In this document: positions 1 through 8,063 of the stretch, piece by piece
How the letters are laid out: the number at the start of each line of letters is the position of its first letter
Numbering within the stretch: position 1 is the stretch's first letter
Origin: Streptomyces marianii
GTDB lineage: Bacteria > Actinomycetota > Actinomycetes > Streptomycetales > Streptomycetaceae
Reading direction: 5' to 3'
Length of the DNA stretch: 64,000 nucleotides
Assembly: GCF_005795905.1 (NCBI RefSeq)
Contig: NZ_VAWE01000002.1
Location: 124,001-188,000, forward strand
Program-made: the position numbers and the translations under genes
Notes under the pieces: generated by a model
Databases searched by the model: none
Seen by the model: only the letters and a program-made list of their open reading frames with translations
What the model was told of the DNA's origin: nothing

Positions 1-2
1 TG

Positions 3-203
3 GTCGGCGGCGTTGGCATCTCCACCCCGCGCCTCGCCGGAGAAGTCGCTCCGTTCGTCGACGCTGTGGTGATCGGCTCGCCACTGGTGCGGCCCCTGCT
101 CGAACACCGTTCGTCCAGCGGTCTCGACAGCGCTGTGGAACAGGTGAGGGCCTTCGCTCACGCGCTGCGCACACCTGCCTCTGCCGGTGCCCGAACCGCG
201 TGA
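3..203 (+). CDS. trpA: Tryptophan synthase alpha subunit, C-terminal end (partial)
   Basis: The window opens inside this gene. The visible 66 residues read VGGVGISTP, then VVIGSPLVRPLLE, the order of glycine/serine loops found near the C-terminus of TrpA, where the indole-glycerol-phosphate phosphate is bound. TrpA cleaves indole-glycerol phosphate to indole and glyceraldehyde-3-phosphate in complex with TrpB. The stop codon overlaps upstream reading of the next ORF, but the next likely start is at 269. The rest of any trp operon lies to the left and is not visible, so housekeeping and secondary copies cannot be told apart. Confidence 0.7.
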   Translation, partial: VGGVGISTPRLAGEVAPFVDAVVIGSPLVRPLLEHRSSSGLDSAVEQVRAFAHALRTPASAGARTA

Positions 204-268
204 CCCTCAACAGGCGTCACCGCGTCGGCAGGATCCCGGAACAACGAACACGAAGAGGAAGCGCCGAG

Positions 269-1024
269 TTGGACTCCCACCCCCGTTTCACACGCCCAAC
301 GGCGTTGGCCGCCCTGGTCCTCGCCGTCGCCCTGACCGGCTGCTCGCCGCTCGCAGACCCGCACCCCGGCGACAACGCGAAGGCGCCCGCCCCAGCCGCC
401 GTCGGCACTGCCCGGATGGCCCTGGGCGAACTGACCGTCAAAGGCCCGGCCCCGATGACCGGATACGACCGGGAGAAGCTCTTCGGCCCGGCCTGGTCGG
501 ACTCGACCACGGCCCCCGGCGGCGGGAACTCGTGTGACACCCGCAACGACGTCCTGCGCCGCGACCTGCACAGCATCCGCTACAAGGCCGCCTCGCGGTG
601 CGTCATCGCCGCAGGCGTCCTGGACGACCCGTACACGGGCGAGCAGATCAGCTTCGTCCGCGGCCCGCAGAGCTCCAAGATCCAGGTAGACCACGTCGTC
701 GCCCTGGGGGCGAGCTGGCGGACGGGCGCGGCTGGGCTCACGCAGGAGCAGCGACGGGCCTTGGGGAACGACCCCCTCAATCTGATCACCTCGGCAGGAC
801 CGGTGAACGCCGCCAAGTCCGACGCGGACGCCGCGGGCTGGCTGCCGCCGAGCAAGTCCTTCCACTGCCCGTACGTCGCGCGGCAGATCGCCGTGAAGGC
901 CAAGTACCGGCTGTGGGTGACCGCAGCCGAGCAGGCCGCCATGTCCCGGGTCCTGGCCGAGTGCCCCGACGAGCCGCTTCCCACCGACACCAGCAAGGAC
1001 GTCGCCCTGCCGGGGCTGACGTGA
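269..1024 (+). CDS. Secreted lipoprotein with HNH-type nuclease domain (DUF1524/GmrSD-C-like)
   Basis: The 251-residue protein begins at a TTG preceded by AGAGGAAG; an in-frame GTG at 200 would add 23 residues before the signal peptide and overlap trpA. Residues 10-25 form a lipoprotein signal ending LTGC (Cys25). The C-terminal half carries DH-V-ALG (Asp141-His142), then N-DPLNL around 167-171 and N-AAK at 180-183. This is the spaced D-H...N...N..K pattern of the HNH family that includes the GmrSD C-terminal domain. It is probably an extracytoplasmic, lipid-anchored DNase. Several paired cysteines suggest disulfides. Family assignment is good; the biological role is unknown. Confidence 0.82.
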   Translation: MDSHPRFTRPTALAALVLAVALTGCSPLADPHPGDNAKAPAPAAVGTARMALGELTVKGPAPMTGYDREKLFGPAWSDSTTAPGGGNSCDTRNDVLRRDLHSIRYKAASRCVIAAGVLDDPYTGEQISFVRGPQSSKIQVDHVVALGASWRTGAAGLTQEQRRALGNDPLNLITSAGPVNAAKSDADAAGWLPPSKSFHCPYVARQIAVKAKYRLWVTAAEQAAMSRVLAECPDEPLPTDTSKDVALPGLT

Positions 1025-1036
1025 CAAGGAGAGGCC

Positions 1037-1255
1037 GTGCACATCCAGCACCGCATCCCGCCGGGCCGCCCCCAGGGTGCCGCCCGCCGCCCCCGGCCCG
1101 CCCCACTGTCCCCGCCACCCGAGTGGCGTCACCGGCATCTGTTCGTCGAACCCCGCTACACCGGCATCACCGGGGACGACGACCTCGACGACGCAGGCAT
1201 CACGGCGCCGCCCGAGCCGCCGGCCTTCCGCTCCCGCCGCCGGCCCCCCGCCTGA
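1037..1255 (+). CDS. Small hypothetical protein
   Basis: A 72-codon ORF starts at GTG 13 bases after the nuclease stop, with an AAGGAGAGG ribosome site immediately upstream. The product is Pro/Arg rich at the N-terminus, has an acidic patch (GDDDLDDAG) in the middle and ends in basic residues. No family is recognised. The strong ribosome site and tight spacing support it as a real gene of the same transcript. Confidence 0.5.
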   Translation: MHIQHRIPPGRPQGAARRPRPAPLSPPPEWRHRHLFVEPRYTGITGDDDLDDAGITAPPEPPAFRSRRRPPA

Positions 1256-1353
1256 CCATCCCCGGACACCGCCGCACGGGGCCGTGCGCATCCCGCCCGG
1301 CTCCCCGGCCCTTCGCCTGGAGCTCGCCCGCGCCGCACTGAACCGGAGGTTTC

Positions 1354-2187
1354 ATGTCCCGCATCCCGACGAGACCCTCCTCGTCCGGCAGCTGGTCCCC
1401 GCCCGGCGTGCCGCCGGTCCTCGCCGCCGTGAGCAGCAGCCGTCAGCCTCCGCAGTCCGCCGGCCGCGGGTTTCGGGTCCTTCACGCCCTGCTGCATCTG
1501 GGCGCCCGTGACGAGCATCAGCTCGCCGAAATCGCCCGTGCCGCGGGCCTGCAGCCGTCGCACGCCTCCAAGCTCCTCAAGGCCGCCGCTGCGGAGAACC
1601 TTGTCGAGCGCGGCACCCGCCGCGGTACCTACCGGCTCACCCGGGAGTCCGCCCCGTTGGCTCAGGAGCCCAGGACACCCGCATCCACGCCGACCGTCCG
1701 CCGCATCGTCGAGGATCTGCAGCAGGAGACAGAAGTCGCCGCCGCCTGGCACGAGCCGCACTTCCGTGTCGGCCTCGGGCTGCACCTCACCCTCGTCGAC
1801 ATGGCGTGCCCGCAGCCGGAGCTGCGGACCGCAGCCGCGCAGCAGGACGGCAACCTGCGAACGACCGCCGCCGGACGTGCCGTTCTCGCCTACGCGCCCT
1901 CCGAGATCGCCGTCGGCCCCGACGACCTCCCGCTCACTCTGCCTCCCGCTACGCAGGACACCATCCGCTCCACCCGGATCGCGCTGCGCCGGTACCCCGG
2001 CGTGTGCACCTTGGCCACACCCGTGCTGCGTGGGCAGCACCTGGTCGGCGTTCTCAGCGTGACCGGCGACGACCGGCTCTTCCAGGACCCCCTACGGGCA
2101 CAGGAGTTCGCTGTGCTGCTCCGCCGTGCCGCCGGCCGCGCCGCCGGACCGTTGCGTCAGCAGGCGGCCGGCCGCCGGACCGCCTGA
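1354..2187 (+). CDS. IclR-type transcriptional regulator
   Basis: The 277-residue protein starts at ATG with GGAGG five bases upstream. Residues about 32-90 form a winged helix-turn-helix (HALLHLGARDEHQLAEIARA then AGLQPSHASKLLKAAAAENLV), typical of IclR DNA-binding domains. Residues 110-265 resemble an IclR effector (GAF-like) domain that ends in the usual VGVLSVTGD strand. The N-terminal 30 residues are low-complexity. It lies 24 bases upstream of the next gene, so it is probably co-transcribed with it. Ligand and targets are unknown. Confidence 0.7.
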   Translation: MSRIPTRPSSSGSWSPPGVPPVLAAVSSSRQPPQSAGRGFRVLHALLHLGARDEHQLAEIARAAGLQPSHASKLLKAAAAENLVERGTRRGTYRLTRESAPLAQEPRTPASTPTVRRIVEDLQQETEVAAAWHEPHFRVGLGLHLTLVDMACPQPELRTAAAQQDGNLRTTAAGRAVLAYAPSEIAVGPDDLPLTLPPATQDTIRSTRIALRRYPGVCTLATPVLRGQHLVGVLSVTGDDRLFQDPLRAQEFAVLLRRAAGRAAGPLRQQAAGRRTA

Positions 2188-2211
2188 CCTCGCCGACCTG
2201 AAGGACCTCCC

Positions 2212-3429
2212 ATGGCTGCACACCGGCTTCTGGCGAACGGCGCCAGCACCGACCATCCCGTTCCCGGCCTGCCGTTCGTCGACGACACCCTCACCGTCGA
2301 CGCCCTGCGGCGGTCCGACCGGCCCGACCGGACCGCGGACCCCGCGCGTCCCGACCTCCTCTGGCACGTGCACACGCACCCCCGACTCGGCCGTACGGTC
2401 CTGCTGTACGCGGCCGGACCCGATCAGGGCGCGCCCTGGCACTGGCAGTGCGCTCCGCCCGTGGTGTCACGGGCCGGCGGCTACTGGTGGGACGGCTCCA
2501 CCTGGTACCGGCCGCCCCAGCTGCGCGACGAGTCCACGGGCGGCTTCGAACAGCAGCCCGTACCTGCCGCGACGACCGTCACCGCCGCCGACTTCCTCGG
2601 CGATCCAGCGGCGAACGCCGACCGCGGCCGCCTGCTCACCGTGACCGACCTGGACGCGGACGCCGCAGTCACAGACGCACCGCAGTGGCTGCACGACCTG
2701 GCCCGCTGGGCCCGTCACCGCGCGGCTACTCCCAGCGCGCTGCCGCCGGAGCGGTGCGTGGTCACCCTTACCGCACCGGAACTGGCCGGAGACCGGCTGA
2801 TCGGCGTTCCCGCCTTCGCCGCCGCCGCCGGGATCAGCCCCTCGGCGCTGCGCGCCTACAACAGCCGCGGCCAGGGCGCGGTCCCGGAGCCGCAGGCGGT
2901 CATCGGCAACCGGCTCATGTGGTCCCGCCCCGTGGCCGAGAACTGGGCCGCCCACCGCCGCCGCCCCGCCAGCGCGCGATGGCCTGCCCGCCGGGACCGC
3001 CCGGCCCTTGCCCCGGGAGCGGAGGAGATCCGGCGGCGTCTGAGCCCGGTCCTGCTCGCCGCGCTGTGGGACGACCCGGAGCGGCGTGCACGATGGGTGC
3101 TTCGGCACCGCACCCGCGAAGCCGTCGGCGACGTTGCCGCGGATCTTGCCTACCTCGCTGCCGACCGGCTGCACGGTGATCTGCCCGCTCAGGCCCTCGC
3201 CGAGCTCATCGTCCAGGCCGCTCTCGCCTCCGAGAACGTGCGTTCGGCCCCCCTCGACGAGGTCCTGGCGTGGCTCACGTCCCACTCCCCGCGGACGGCC
3301 GAACAGACCGTCGCCTCCATCGCCGAGCAGGCTGAGCAGCGGTTCGGTACTCCCCGCTTCGACACCCTCCGCCGACTCCGTGTCGGCGCGTCCTCCCCGC
3401 CCGAGGGCGGCCGCACCTCAGCGGCATGA
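2212..3429 (+). CDS. Hypothetical protein with central HTH-like DNA-binding segment
   Basis: The 405-residue protein starts at ATG with AAGGA upstream. The first 120 residues are unusually Trp/His rich (WHVHTHP, WHWQC, YWWDGSTWY). Residues about 195-245 read like a MerR/AlpA-type helix-turn-helix (VPAFAAAAGISPSALRAY, then GNRLMWSRPV), a layout seen in plasmid-borne actinobacterial proteins. The C-terminal 130 residues are helical and Arg-rich. No enzyme motif is visible. Its position after the IclR gene suggests a regulatory or partition-type role, which is inference. Confidence 0.6.
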   Translation: MAAHRLLANGASTDHPVPGLPFVDDTLTVDALRRSDRPDRTADPARPDLLWHVHTHPRLGRTVLLYAAGPDQGAPWHWQCAPPVVSRAGGYWWDGSTWYRPPQLRDESTGGFEQQPVPAATTVTAADFLGDPAANADRGRLLTVTDLDADAAVTDAPQWLHDLARWARHRAATPSALPPERCVVTLTAPELAGDRLIGVPAFAAAAGISPSALRAYNSRGQGAVPEPQAVIGNRLMWSRPVAENWAAHRRRPASARWPARRDRPALAPGAEEIRRRLSPVLLAALWDDPERRARWVLRHRTREAVGDVAADLAYLAADRLHGDLPAQALAELIVQAALASENVRSAPLDEVLAWLTSHSPRTAEQTVASIAEQAEQRFGTPRFDTLRRLRVGASSPPEGGRTSAA

Positions 3430-3576
3430 CCGGGCGAACGGTGCACCTCGGAAACGTTCCGTAATTCAACTATGTCCGGGGTGCATCGGCCCGGACACTG
3501 CCCGTCCGCCCGGTCCATAGGTTCGCTTCATCCCCGGAACCTCGGGGTGTCAGCACCGCAGAAGAAGGAGAACGTC

Positions 3577-3639
3577 ATGCGTCCTTGCCGCAACAGCTCC
3601 GTCCGGTCGACCGATCGTCCCCTGCGTTCGCGTCCGTAA
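3577..3639 (+). CDS. Leader peptide (20 aa) upstream of MFS exporter
   Basis: A 20-codon ORF begins at ATG with a near-consensus ribosome site (GAAGAAGGAG) seven bases upstream and ends at TAA. It is Arg/Ser rich (MRPCRNSS...RSRP) and has no meaning as a domain. It is followed after 18 bases by a perfect 13-bp hairpin and then the MFS start at 3750. This order, leader ORF then hairpin then exporter, is that of ribosome-controlled attenuators ahead of antibiotic-resistance genes. The preceding 3430-3576 segment is AT-richer than its surroundings and holds an imperfect dyad CGGAA-ACG-TTCCG near 3455, probably part of the promoter. Confidence 0.6.
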   Translation: MRPCRNSSVRSTDRPLRSRP

Positions 3640-3657
3640 GCGCGAACACCTCTCACC

Positions 3658-3694
3658 CCGAAGGCGGCCGGACCACTGGTTCGGCCGCCTTCGG
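3658..3694 (+). terminator. Attenuator-type hairpin before MFS gene
   Basis: The arms CCGAAGGCGGCCG and CGGCCGCCTTCGG pair perfectly over 13 bp around an 11-nt loop in which ACCA/TGGT can pair further. There is no U-run, as is common for actinomycete terminators. It lies between the leader peptide and the MFS start, so it probably blocks transcription unless ribosomes stall on the leader. Confidence 0.65.
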
Positions 3695-3749
3695 GCTGTC
3701 CGCCGCCTATCTCTTACGACCGCAGGCCGGGCCTGCAGGGAGCCGATGT

Positions 3750-4982
3750 ATGGCTACACACGCACCCGCCACCACCATGCCCGCCGTGCGCACGGCGCGC
3801 TCCGTGGTCTGGATCCTGATCATCAGCTCGCTCGCGGTGAAAGCCGCCGGGTTCAGCTGGGACTTCCTCAGCTACTACGTGGCGGACGGCACCGGCCACG
3901 GAACCACCGCCGCCGGCGCCGCGCTCACCGCATTCGGCATCGGCTGGTGCGTGGGACAGGCGTCAGCCGGCGCTCTGACCGACCGGCTCGGCCAACGCAC
4001 CGCCCTGGTGGTCTTGATGGTGCTGTCCGCGCTCGCCTGCCTCGCCCTCGCCGTCGTCACCTCACTGCCCGCACTGCTGGCCGTCGCCGTGTGCCTCGGG
4101 CTGACCATGGAGGCCCACCGCCCGGCCGTGTCCGCCGCCATCAACGACGCGATCCCTTCCGAGGCCGGCCGCACCCGCGCACAGGCCTGGCTGTACTGGT
4201 CGGCCAACGTCGGCATCGCCGTCTGCGGCGGCGCCGGCGGCTACCTGGCCCACCACCACGGCTACCGGATCCTGTTCGTCGTCAACGCCCTCGTCTGCCT
4301 GGTCTTCGCGCTCGTGGCCCGCCGCACACTGGCCCCCCGCCCCACAGCCACCGACGCTCCCCGGGTCAGCTACCGGCAGGTCCTGGGCGACCGGACCCTG
4401 CGCTGGATCACCCTGGTCGCCGTCTGCTCGATGATCTGCGCCTGGGGCCTGGTCTCGGTCCTGCCGCTGCTGATGACGAGCGACGGCCTCCCCGCCACCA
4501 CCTACGGCCTGGCCATGGTGGCCAACACCGTCGCCGTCCTCGCCCTGACCCCGCCTCTGATGCGCCTGCTCGTCGGCCGCGGCGACACCGTCCGCTACCC
4601 GCTCGTGCCCGTGCTCGCCACCGGCTCCGCCATCCTCGGCCTCGGCATCACCATCGCCGCCTTCCAGCACACCGCGATCGGCTACGCGATAGCCGCCGCC
4701 GTCCTCGTGCCTGGCGAGATCTGCTACAGCGTCGCCATCGGCGCCTACATCTCCACCGCTGCCCCGGCCGGAGCCACCGGCCGCTACCAGGCCGTCATCA
4801 GCGGAGCGACGGCCCTCGCCTCCCTGCCACCGCTGGGCATCGCCCTCGCCCTCGACGCCGGCGGCCGCCCGCTGGTCGCCGTCTTCCTCGCCTCCAGCGC
4901 CCTCCTCGCGATGGCCGCCTGCTACCCCCTCGCCCAATCCCTGCGCACTCACCCCACCACCCACACCGACGACCGGAGCTGA
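3750..4982 (+). CDS. MFS transporter (putative drug exporter)
   Basis: The 410-residue protein has about 12 hydrophobic segments starting at residue 18 and the MFS loop motif after TM2 (GALTDRLGQRTALV), which matches the conserved G-x-L-aDr-GrR signature. The start is ATG 3750 with a GGGAG site; an upstream in-frame ORF extension runs through the attenuator hairpin and is rejected. It probably exports a small molecule by proton antiport. The leader-plus-hairpin arrangement suggests induction by a translation inhibitor. Substrate is unknown. Confidence 0.85.
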   Translation: MATHAPATTMPAVRTARSVVWILIISSLAVKAAGFSWDFLSYYVADGTGHGTTAAGAALTAFGIGWCVGQASAGALTDRLGQRTALVVLMVLSALACLALAVVTSLPALLAVAVCLGLTMEAHRPAVSAAINDAIPSEAGRTRAQAWLYWSANVGIAVCGGAGGYLAHHHGYRILFVVNALVCLVFALVARRTLAPRPTATDAPRVSYRQVLGDRTLRWITLVAVCSMICAWGLVSVLPLLMTSDGLPATTYGLAMVANTVAVLALTPPLMRLLVGRGDTVRYPLVPVLATGSAILGLGITIAAFQHTAIGYAIAAAVLVPGEICYSVAIGAYISTAAPAGATGRYQAVISGATALASLPPLGIALALDAGGRPLVAVFLASSALLAMAACYPLAQSLRTHPTTHTDDRS

Positions 4983-4984
4983 CC

Positions 4985-5134
4985 GTGACCTCGAAGTTCA
5001 CCAACCTGCCCTGGCCCACCCCCGCTCTCCCCGGCCAGCCGCCCGCACCCGAGCAACGGACTCCTGCTCCCGACCCGAGCACAGCGAGCCAGAGCCCCCG
5101 CCCGAACGGACCCGGACCCGCCCCGTCCGGCTGA
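4985..5134 (+). CDS. Possible 49-aa Pro-rich protein
   Basis: A GTG start lies three bases past the MFS stop and opens a 49-codon frame rich in Pro, Ala and Ser (PWPTPALPGQPP and similar). Nothing recognisable is present. The immediate spacing after the exporter suggests coupled translation, but low-complexity GC-rich frames arise by chance here. Confidence 0.3.
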   Translation: MTSKFTNLPWPTPALPGQPPAPEQRTPAPDPSTASQSPRPNGPGPAPSG

Positions 5135-5165
5135 GAGCCACGACCATCTCGCAGCCCGCCGCCGA

Positions 5166-5198
5166 CGGCCCCGACCGCATCCGTGCGGCCCGGGGCCG
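5166..5198 (+). terminator. Hairpin terminator after MFS unit
   Basis: CGGCCCC at 5166-5172 pairs with GGGGCCG at 5192-5198, and an inner CCGCA/TGCGG pair nearly closes the loop. It lies in the 125-base gap between the small ORF and the zinc-ribbon gene and probably ends the exporter transcript. Confidence 0.5.
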
Positions 5199-5259
5199 CG
5201 GCCGTACCCCACCCCGAAAGGCGCACCACCCGACCGGTCCGCGCGGAGAAAGGGAAACC

Positions 5260-5871
5260 ATGCACGACCACGACCACCTCGTGATCCACTGCCCCCGCTG
5301 CCCGAGCCACGAGGTCGAAGCACAACTCGACCCGCCCGCAGGCACTTCTTCACCGGCCGTCGCCGCGCTCGCCTGCGTCCTGTGCGGTCACCGCTGGCAC
5401 CCCGGTGAACTCCCGCAGATCCTGGCCCCCGACTACGACCAGGCCTACGCTGCAGCCCCCGCCCTCGCGGAGGAGGAACTCACCCTGGCGATGTGGGCCG
5501 AGGGCATCAACCTGCGCGCCCAGGCTGCCCGCGACGGCAACGGGCCGGCCGTCGACCACGGCGGCTACCGGCTGTTCTACCTGCGCCAGGCCGCCTACCT
5601 CGACCGCGCTGCCCACGCCACCCAGGTCGCCGCACACGGTGGACTCATCGACCCCGAACACGCCACGGACGCCGCGGACGCCGCGGTGATGGCCGCCGAC
5701 CTGCTGCTGCACCTCGACCTCGACCTCGGCGAAGTCCACGTCGAGGGCCTCCTGGGCCCCGACTCACCGCAGTGGCAGTCCCCCGAGGGACTGCGCGCGT
5801 ACGTACGCCAGGAATACGTGGCCTGGCAGGAATGGGAGAACACCGCCCGCCGCGCCCGCCGGGACAGATGA
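5260..5871 (+). CDS. Zinc-ribbon hypothetical protein
   Basis: The 203-residue protein has two N-terminal CxxC pairs (Cys11/14 and Cys39/42), forming a probable zinc ribbon, followed by an all-helical acidic domain with a Trp-rich tail. The start is ATG with GGGAAA upstream. It is the last plus-strand gene before a convergent minus-strand block. Zinc ribbons of this type recur in the next 12 kb. The 152 bases downstream (5872-6023) hold no gene I can support. Confidence 0.6.
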   Translation: MHDHDHLVIHCPRCPSHEVEAQLDPPAGTSSPAVAALACVLCGHRWHPGELPQILAPDYDQAYAAAPALAEEELTLAMWAEGINLRAQAARDGNGPAVDHGGYRLFYLRQAAYLDRAAHATQVAAHGGLIDPEHATDAADAAVMAADLLLHLDLDLGEVHVEGLLGPDSPQWQSPEGLRAYVRQEYVAWQEWENTARRARRDR

Positions 5872-6023
5872 CAGCCGGACCCGAGCGGGCGCCGTCATGC
5901 CATATCGAGCGCAGCGAGTTCGGGCCAGGCAGGGGCGCTTGCAACGGGACGAGGGCGAGCACGGCGGCGGGCATGCGAAGCCCTTCGTCTCGGGGATGAT
6001 CGGGGGAGCCGGGAGGATTGCGC

Positions 6024-6656
6024 CTAGAGCTCCAGCGCGCGCAAGGCAGCGCGGAGCTGGTCGGCCTGCGTGCGGTCGAGCCGGGGAGACGGCGTGCGGC
6101 GCAGCGGACGGACGCGCAGGACCGGTACGTCCAGGTCCACGCCCAGCAGTCCGCCGAGCAGGTGCGGCCGGTCGGGGTCCCGCTTGAGCCGGTAGTGGGA
6201 GCCGCGGATCATCCAGGAGTCCCAGTCGTCGGCCGGGCGCCCGGAGCGAATCTCGTGTTGGGCATCGGAGGCGATGCGCGGGCAAGGGCAGCTCGGATCG
6301 CCGCACGGCCGCCCGGCGGGGTGCGAGGTGGTCGCAGAGGTGCTGCGGTACTCGCTCACGGCGCCGTTCAGCATCGGGCATGCCGCGGTGGAGTAGGCCA
6401 GGCACTCCGGATGGAGGCCCGGTTCGGGGGCGGCGCCGGCCCGGACGTCCATCGGCCGGACAGCCAGGCAGAAGCGTTCCTCCAGCCGGTGACCGCAGAT
6501 CTGGCACAGCCGGCACAGCAGCGCCTCGGCGCGGCGCAGCGGGTTGACGCTGCCGAACAACGCGTGGCCGCCGTGCGCGTAGGAGATGAAAGGCACGACG
6601 AGACCGCCGACACGAGGGCGGTGGAGGAGCCGCACAGGAACAGGAGTCTGGTTCAC
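6024..6656 (-). CDS. Cys-rich hypothetical protein
   Basis: The 210-residue product starts at a GTG that overlaps the upstream stop by four bases (GTGA); a longer in-frame extension to 6818 would run through the upstream gene and is rejected. Residues 38-60 contain CRLCQICGHRLEERFC, a zinc-ribbon-like cluster, followed by a conserved-looking HPECLAYS segment and a C-terminal basic helix. It is the last gene of a chain coupled from 7.8 kb. Function is unknown; nucleic-acid binding is the simplest guess. Confidence 0.6.
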   Translation of the reverse strand: MNQTPVPVRLLHRPRVGGLVVPFISYAHGGHALFGSVNPLRRAEALLCRLCQICGHRLEERFCLAVRPMDVRAGAAPEPGLHPECLAYSTAACPMLNGAVSEYRSTSATTSHPAGRPCGDPSCPCPRIASDAQHEIRSGRPADDWDSWMIRGSHYRLKRDPDRPHLLGGLLGVDLDVPVLRVRPLRRTPSPRLDRTQADQLRAALRALEL

Positions 6657-6982
6657 TGGCCCGCCTCCGCCCCCGCCGCGGTTTCCCGTCCGCGAAGGGC
6701 CATCCGCTGGCGGGTGATGCCCCACTCGCACTCGGCGTGAAGCCGGTGAAGATCCGGCAGTGGTAGGAGGTCTGCGTTGTCGGCGCGGGGGTGGATCAGC
6801 AGTCCGCAATCCCGGCATTCGTTTTCGCCGGGCCGGTGGCCGCTCCAGCGAGTGTTGCAGGCGGCACCGGTGTGCCCGCGGTCAAGCCGCGGGTGTCCCG
6901 TGTCGGCGCAGCGGGCGGCATGGCAGTCGTATCCGTGCAGTTGTCCGGGGCTGTTGCTGCAGTGGGTGGGGTGGTCGTGCAT
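6653..6982 (-). CDS. His/Cys-rich small hypothetical protein
   Basis: The 109-residue protein starts at ATG 6982 and its stop overlaps the next gene's start. It has scattered His and Cys (HDHPTHC, DCHAARC, ACNTRW, ECRDCGLLIHP), including a CxxC near residue 65 and HAEC near residue 90, suggesting metal binding. A longer frame to 7471 overlaps an upstream gene and is rejected. It is part of a multi-gene operon of tiny metal-binding proteins. Confidence 0.55.
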   Translation of the reverse strand: MHDHPTHCSNSPGQLHGYDCHAARCADTGHPRLDRGHTGAACNTRWSGHRPGENECRDCGLLIHPRADNADLLPLPDLHRLHAECEWGITRQRMALRGRETAAGAEAGQ

Positions 6983-7074
6983 GACTCCTCGGTCGGACGG
7001 AGTGTGCGCCGGAGCGCGGGGGAAGGAAGCGGGCTGTTCGGGACGGGGCGCCGGGGTGTGGTTGATGTGTGGTC

Positions 7075-7377
7075 TCAGGCCAGGCGGCCCGGCAGGTCCT
7101 GCGCCCAGGCGACGAACTCGCAAGGCGGACGGAAGCCGGCGGTGGTCATGGCCGACCACAGCTCGGTGGTGGTCAGCAGGATCTGAGGGACGGCACGTCC
7201 CGGGGTGAGAGGCCGCCGGAAGCCGATGGCCGGGCCGAGGTCGCGGACGAACCACAGCACCTGGCCGTTGTCCACGCGCACCCGAAGGGGCGCCGAGCGG
7301 TAGAAGACCGTGATGGTGGCCCGGCGATGTCGGCCGGGCCACCGGCCCTGGGACGCCGGGGCGGGCCTGCTGCTCAC
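7075..7377 (-). CDS. Hypothetical protein (100 aa)
   Basis: A GTG start overlaps the upstream stop as GTGA, the coupling signature used throughout this strand. The product has a basic N-terminus and then beta-rich sequence (TVFYRSAPLRVRVDNGQVLW, then FVRDL) and an aromatic C-terminal half. No family is recognised. The coupling suggests it acts with the 7374-7823 product. Confidence 0.5.
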   Translation of the reverse strand: MSSRPAPASQGRWPGRHRRATITVFYRSAPLRVRVDNGQVLWFVRDLGPAIGFRRPLTPGRAVPQILLTTTELWSAMTTAGFRPPCEFVAWAQDLPGRLA

Positions 7378-7823
7378 CAGGTGACGTCGCCGGTGAGCAG
7401 GTCGACGGTGAGGTTGTCGCCCCTGCCGGGCCGGTCGGTCGCGGCGAGGTCGGCGAGCGCCTCGGTGACATCGTCGAAGTCGAAGTCGACGGTGCTGACC
7501 GTGCCGTCCATGTGGCGGGCCCTGGCGCTGTACTCGCACCAGAACCAGCCGTTGTCCCAGTCCCAGGTGGTGAAGGTGACGGCGATCACCGGCCACCGCG
7601 AGGCGGCTTCCCGGGCGGTGAGTACCTCGCGGGCGCGGTGACGCAGGGCGGTGACCAGCCTCTCCGAGAAGTGTGCGCTCTGACGGCGGAGGCAGGCGGT
7701 CTCGACGTCGTTGAGCTGCTCGGCGGTGAGCGTGTCCAGGAGCCGGGCGAGTTCGGTGTCGAAGTCGGCGGTGCCGACCAGCGGGACCAGGGCGCCGGGT
7801 GAGAGCACGGGAGCAGGAAGCAA
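7374..7823 (-). CDS. Hypothetical protein (149 aa)
   Basis: The likely start is TTG 7823, seven bases after GAAAGGA; an in-frame upstream extension to 7946 crosses the neighbouring gene. The N-terminal half is helical (DTELARLLDTLTAEQLNDVE), and the C-terminal half is an acidic beta-rich domain (TTWDWDNGWFW, VDFDFDD). It overlaps the next gene by four bases. No known family is recognised. Confidence 0.5.
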   Translation of the reverse strand: MLPAPVLSPGALVPLVGTADFDTELARLLDTLTAEQLNDVETACLRRQSAHFSERLVTALRHRAREVLTAREAASRWPVIAVTFTTWDWDNGWFWCEYSARARHMDGTVSTVDFDFDDVTEALADLAATDRPGRGDNLTVDLLTGDVTW

Positions 7824-7870
7824 CGAGGGTCCTTTCGTGCGTAACAGGGTTCGTGAGTGTCGGCCGTGGG

Positions 7871-8038
7871 TCAGAGCTGCGTGGTGCGGGCGCGGCGGCG
7901 GGCGAGCATGCGGTCCTTGATCTGCTGCTGTGTGGGCGGGGTCCACGGGTGCCAGCCGGCGAACGTCGTCCAGCGCTGGGCGTGTTCGAGGCGGGCGATG
8001 CCGCAGTGGCGGCAGGAGTTCGGGGCGGGGACTGCCAC
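7871..8038 (-). CDS. Small CxxC protein of actinobacterial plasmids
   Basis: The 55-residue protein begins at GTG with VAVPAPNSCRHCGIA, then RWTTFAGWHPWTPPTQQQIK and a basic tail. I recognise this CRHCG...H.QRW...GWH.W..PT..QIK pattern as a common small protein on Streptomyces plasmids and integrated elements, though I cannot name a function. It starts 26 bases after the PAPS-reductase-like gene and is probably translated with it. Confidence 0.6.
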   Translation of the reverse strand: MAVPAPNSCRHCGIARLEHAQRWTTFAGWHPWTPPTQQQIKDRMLARRRARTTQL

Positions 8039-8063
8039 GGGCTTCGGTCTTCCAGGTCGGGCG

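Noticed and set aside
6018..6740. Long plus-strand frame opposite the 6024 gene
   Set aside because: It has no ribosome site and mirrors the codon pattern of the minus-strand gene, which has GTGA coupling and a zinc motif.
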